From contig VHBD01000054.1 in assembly GCA_016872125.1 (NCBI GenBank), forward strand, positions 1-8,439: a stretch of 8,439 bases of DNA. The letters run 5' to 3'. Shown in pieces: positions 5,989 through 8,439 of the stretch (its first letter is position 1; every line of letters starts with the position of its first letter). The position numbers were made by a program, and so were the translations under genes. The stretch comes from Sphingomonadales bacterium. Its GTDB lineage: Bacteria; Bacteroidota; Bacteroidia; UBA7662. Below the pieces are notes generated by a model that saw only the letters and a list, made by a program, of their open reading frames with translations, did no database searches and was not told the DNA's origin.

Positions 5989-6986
5989 GACGGCTGCTTG
6001 GAATGCAAGTAGTATTGCCTGGTCCACCAACCCAAAGCCGATACCAAGGCCAAGCTTCCCAACAAAATATGCAAAGTTCGGGGAATGGGCGGTAACCCAA
6101 AAAGCACCATCCACAGGCCGCTCAAAACCTGCACCGTCAAAAGGCCCATACAGGCTCCCGCCCACAATCCTGCTTGGCGATCCCCATATAGGGTCCATTG
6201 CCGATAGGCCAACCACGCACCCCCCATGAGGAGCAGCATCCAAAGATTTTTGTGCCAGAGGTAAACCCTTCCCAAGGCCTTGAAAGTGAACGAGTCCGAT
6301 GCAAAGGAGGGCATCCAAGCATCTACCGCCTCCCTAACCAAAGCACCCAAACCAAGTTGTGCAAAGAGCAACCCCATCCATAGGCCCAGTCCCCAACGAT
6401 CCAAAAGCTGGTACGAGGAACCTTGAACAGAGGGTAGCGTCAAAGCAAATCCTAACCACAATTGCACGGCCATCAGAACCCATGCCAACACAAGATGCAG
6501 AGATACCACCGATCCTTGGAGATGGGTAGCCACCACCCATGCACCGATACCTCCTTGCACCAAAACCAAAAGCAAAGCCAACAAAGCCCATAGAAAGGCC
6601 GTATTAGTGGATGATTTGTAATAATCCTGGCTTAATGATTGCCTTACTCGCCTTAGCCGCCATGCCAATAGCGCTTGCACCAACACAAACAGACCGGTCA
6701 AAGCCCCAAGCAAACGGTTGAGGTATTCGATCCATGTTTTCAGCGCATTGAAGCGCGTATCCTTGTAACCGCGCTCTGCATAAATCTCTTGGTAATTGGC
6801 AGGCAAATCCTCTTCATACAACGGAGGAATCCACTGACCGAAACAAAGAGGCCAATCCGGGCAACCCATTCCGGAGCCCGAGGATCGCACGATTCCTCCG
6901 GCAAGAATGAGCAACAAAACGGTGATGAGCGTCAACCTGTTCCAGCGAAGGAGCTGACGTCGATAACGGGCAAGGCGTTCGTCCAT
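5985..6986 (-). CDS. ctaA: Heme A synthase (COX15/CtaA family)
   Basis: Oxidises the C8 methyl of heme O to a formyl group to give heme A, using heme B as cofactor, in the cytoplasmic membrane. The 333-residue protein has about eight membrane segments. Conserved features are GGIVRSSGSGMGCPDWPLCFGQWIPP (30-55, with cysteines 42 and 48 on the external loop), E87 in WIEYLNR, and histidines H164, H245 and H306. In Bacillus CtaA the heme ligands are four histidines, the first in an ExxH motif; here that position is N90 (ExxN). I recall this asparagine as usual in Bacteroidota homologues, so it is a lineage feature and not a defect. The gene begins 15 nt after the ctaD stop and overlaps ctaB. The ATG at 6986 is followed by a basic cytosolic leader (RYRRQLLRWNR), as expected. 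Confidence 0.95.
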   Translation of the reverse strand: MDERLARYRRQLLRWNRLTLITVLLLILAGGIVRSSGSGMGCPDWPLCFGQWIPPLYEEDLPANYQEIYAERGYKDTRFNALKTWIEYLNRLLGALTGLFVLVQALLAWRLRRVRQSLSQDYYKSSTNTAFLWALLALLLVLVQGGIGAWVVATHLQGSVVSLHLVLAWVLMAVQLWLGFALTLPSVQGSSYQLLDRWGLGLWMGLLFAQLGLGALVREAVDAWMPSFASDSFTFKALGRVYLWHKNLWMLLLMGGAWLAYRQWTLYGDRQAGLWAGACMGLLTVQVLSGLWMVLFGLPPIPRTLHILLGSLALVSALGWWTRQYYLHSKQPS

Positions 6987-7001
6987 CCCGGCAGGACTTT
7001 G

Positions 7002-8439
7002 TTAAGCCCTGCGCAGGCCTATGCGATGTAGGAAACGCGCGATGAACACCGAAGATGGAACCTCCACCGGCTGAGGAGTGGTAGTGGACACTCGTTCGGT
7101 GACCGCAGTTCCCGTTATGGCTTCGTTCGTTGGACGACCACGTGCCGCTAGAGGAAGTTCTTCGTCCGGCACGGTTTGGAGGATGAAATCCTGTGGGGCA
7201 CCGGGTCGGCTGTAGTCGTAAGGCCAACGATAAACGTGTGGAATTTCGCCAGGCCAATTCCCATGCAAGCGCTCCACGGGAGTAGTCCACTCCAAAGTGT
7301 TGGCATTCCACGGATTCTGAGGAGCCACTCGACCATGACGAATGCTGCGGAAGAAATTGTAGAAGAAGATTAACTGAGCCGCTGTGGCCATGATGGCGGA
7401 CACCGAAATGAACCGATTCATGTCCATCCATTCCGACATAAACTCAAAGCCTGTGAATTGGTAATAACGGCGAGGAACTCCATCAAGCCCCATGAAGTGC
7501 ATTGGGAAAAAGACCAAATAAACCGAAGCAAAAGTCAACCAAAAATGCAGGTACCCTAGTTTCTCATCCATCATGCGGCCGTACATTTTGGGATACCAAT
7601 GGTAAACCCCGGCAAGCATTCCGAACATGGAGGCCGAGCCCATCACGATATGGAAGTGAGCCACCACGAAATACGTATCGTGCAGATTGATATCCAAGGC
7701 CGCATTTCCCAAATAAATGCCCGTCAAACCGCCTGAAATAAATAGGGATACAACACCGATGGCAAACATCATCGCCGGGGTAAATCGAATATTACCCCGC
7801 CACAAGGTCGCCAAATAATTGAAGACTTTGACCGCCGACGGTACCGCAATTACCAAAGTAAGAATCATAAACACGTTACCCAAGAATGGGTTCATGCCGG
7901 TGATGAACATATGGTGACCCCAAACGATAAAGGACAAGAAGGATATACCCAACAAGGAACCAACCATCGCCCGATACCCAAAGATGGGCTTGCGGGCATT
8001 GGTGGCAATGATTTCTGAAGTCAAACCCAAGGCAGGCATTAACACAATATACACCTCTGGGTGTCCCAGAAACCAGAACAAGTGTTGAAAAAGAATAGGC
8101 GAACCCCCAGTTCGGGTCAAGGCTTCACCGGCTATATAAATTTCACTGAGATAAAAGGAAGTTCCGAAGGAGCGGTCAAAAACCAAAAGCACGGCGGCAG
8201 ACAACAAAACCGGAAAAGAAAGTACCCCCAAAATCGCCGTACAAAAGAAGGACCAAACCGTCAGTGGCATGCGCGTCATTTTCATGCCCTGGGTGCGCAT
8301 ATTCAAGATGGTCGTGATATAATTCAATGCACCCATCAAAGCCGAAGCAATGAAAAGTACCATGGAAATGAGCCACAGCGTCATCCCTAAACCGGATCCG
8401 GGCACCGCTTGCGGTAGGGCGCTCAAGGGAGGATAAATC
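7002..8439 (-). CDS. ctaD: Cytochrome c oxidase subunit I, N-terminus cut by window edge
   Basis: Catalytic subunit of aa3 oxidase: reduces O2 to water at the heme a3/CuB centre and pumps protons. The visible 478 residues cover about nine membrane segments (probably IV-XII of twelve) and the cytosolic tail. CuB ligands are the histidine of GHPEVY (codon 8061-8063), whose tyrosine (8049-8051) forms the His-Tyr crosslink, and the HH of WGHHMF (7911-7916). In AHFHIVMGS the histidines at 7656-7658 and 7650-7652 bind heme a3 and heme a. The GHPEVY glutamate marks the A1 subfamily, and the K-channel lysine is present in VPSAVKVF (7827-7829). Upstream of a TTG at 8426 the frame continues as IYPPLSALP, a strongly conserved subunit I stretch, so that TTG is not the start. 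Roughly 120-150 residues are missing, including the first heme a ligand and D-channel entrance. The conserved tail NTLEWTTPVERLHGNWPG is typical of Bacteroidota. Confidence 0.98.
   Translation of the reverse strand, partial: IYPPLSALPQAVPGSGLGMTLWLISMVLFIASALMGALNYITTILNMRTQGMKMTRMPLTVWSFFCTAILGVLSFPVLLSAAVLLVFDRSFGTSFYLSEIYIAGEALTRTGGSPILFQHLFWFLGHPEVYIVLMPALGLTSEIIATNARKPIFGYRAMVGSLLGISFLSFIVWGHHMFITGMNPFLGNVFMILTLVIAVPSAVKVFNYLATLWRGNIRFTPAMMFAIGVVSLFISGGLTGIYLGNAALDINLHDTYFVVAHFHIVMGSASMFGMLAGVYHWYPKMYGRMMDEKLGYLHFWLTFASVYLVFFPMHFMGLDGVPRRYYQFTGFEFMSEWMDMNRFISVSAIMATAAQLIFFYNFFRSIRHGRVAPQNPWNANTLEWTTPVERLHGNWPGEIPHVYRWPYDYSRPGAPQDFILQTVPDEELPLAARGRPTNEAITGTAVTERVSTTTPQPVEVPSSVFIARFLHRIGLRRA

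Noticed and set aside
5119..6318. A 399-residue version of heme O synthase starting at 6318
   Set aside because: The extra 110 residues lie inside ctaA in another frame and show no family similarity; the ATGA overlap start at 5988 gives the normal length.
7002..8426. A 474-residue subunit I starting at the TTG at 8426
   Set aside because: The frame continues upstream to the window edge as IYPPLSALP, a conserved internal stretch of subunit I, and essential N-terminal helices would be missing; the gene is cut by the edge.
1..8439. CRISPR array, transposon, toxin-antitoxin, tRNA/rRNA or defence genes
   Set aside because: No repeat-spacer pattern, terminal inverted repeats, transposase motifs or RNA gene signatures were seen; coding DNA for known respiratory genes fills almost all of the window.

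Overview
This 8.4 kb window is a single-strand (all minus) block of aerobic respiration genes, almost certainly from a member of the Bacteroidota. The evidence is the gene set and its order. Cytochrome c oxidase subunit I is followed by the two heme A biosynthesis enzymes, two separate five-helix subunit III proteins, a short subunit IV, an SCO-type protein, a DUF420 membrane protein and a small CPMC-motif membrane protein. Base composition is near even by eye, and clear Shine-Dalgarno sequences are scarce, which also fits that phylum.

Layout, in transcription order (high to low coordinates): 8439-7002 ctaD, with its N-terminus off the right edge; 6986-5985 ctaA (heme A synthase); 5988-5119 ctaB/cyoE (heme O synthase), overlapping ctaA by ATGA; 5036-4452 first subunit III; 4426-3743 second subunit III; 3733-3422 subunit IV; 3422-2766 SCO-like protein, overlapping subunit IV by TGATG; 2756-2217 DUF420 (CtaM-like); 2196-1903 CPMC protein; 1746-1 acs (acetyl-CoA synthetase), with its C-terminus off the left edge. 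The largest gap is 156 nt (1747-1902, before acs). It holds one doubtful 46-codon hydrophobic ORF and no convincing promoter or terminator. No stretch over 300 nt lacks a gene.

Together the genes would make an A1-type aa3 cytochrome c oxidase. CtaB farnesylates heme B to heme O, CtaA oxidises heme O to heme A, and subunits I, III and IV are membrane subunits. The SCO-like, DUF420 and CPMC proteins are probably assembly or metal-delivery factors. Subunit II (ctaC), which carries CuA, is not in the window and would be expected just upstream of ctaD. Acs activates acetate to acetyl-CoA and so links the block to aerobic carbon oxidation, but whether it is co-transcribed cannot be told from sequence.

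Most of the window is a conventional respiratory locus; no mobile element, CRISPR array, RNA gene or defence system is visible. The most notable points are an SCO-family protein with no cysteine at all, so it cannot bind copper through the usual CxxxC motif, and a small exported CPMC protein next to it that could have taken over thiol-based copper handling.
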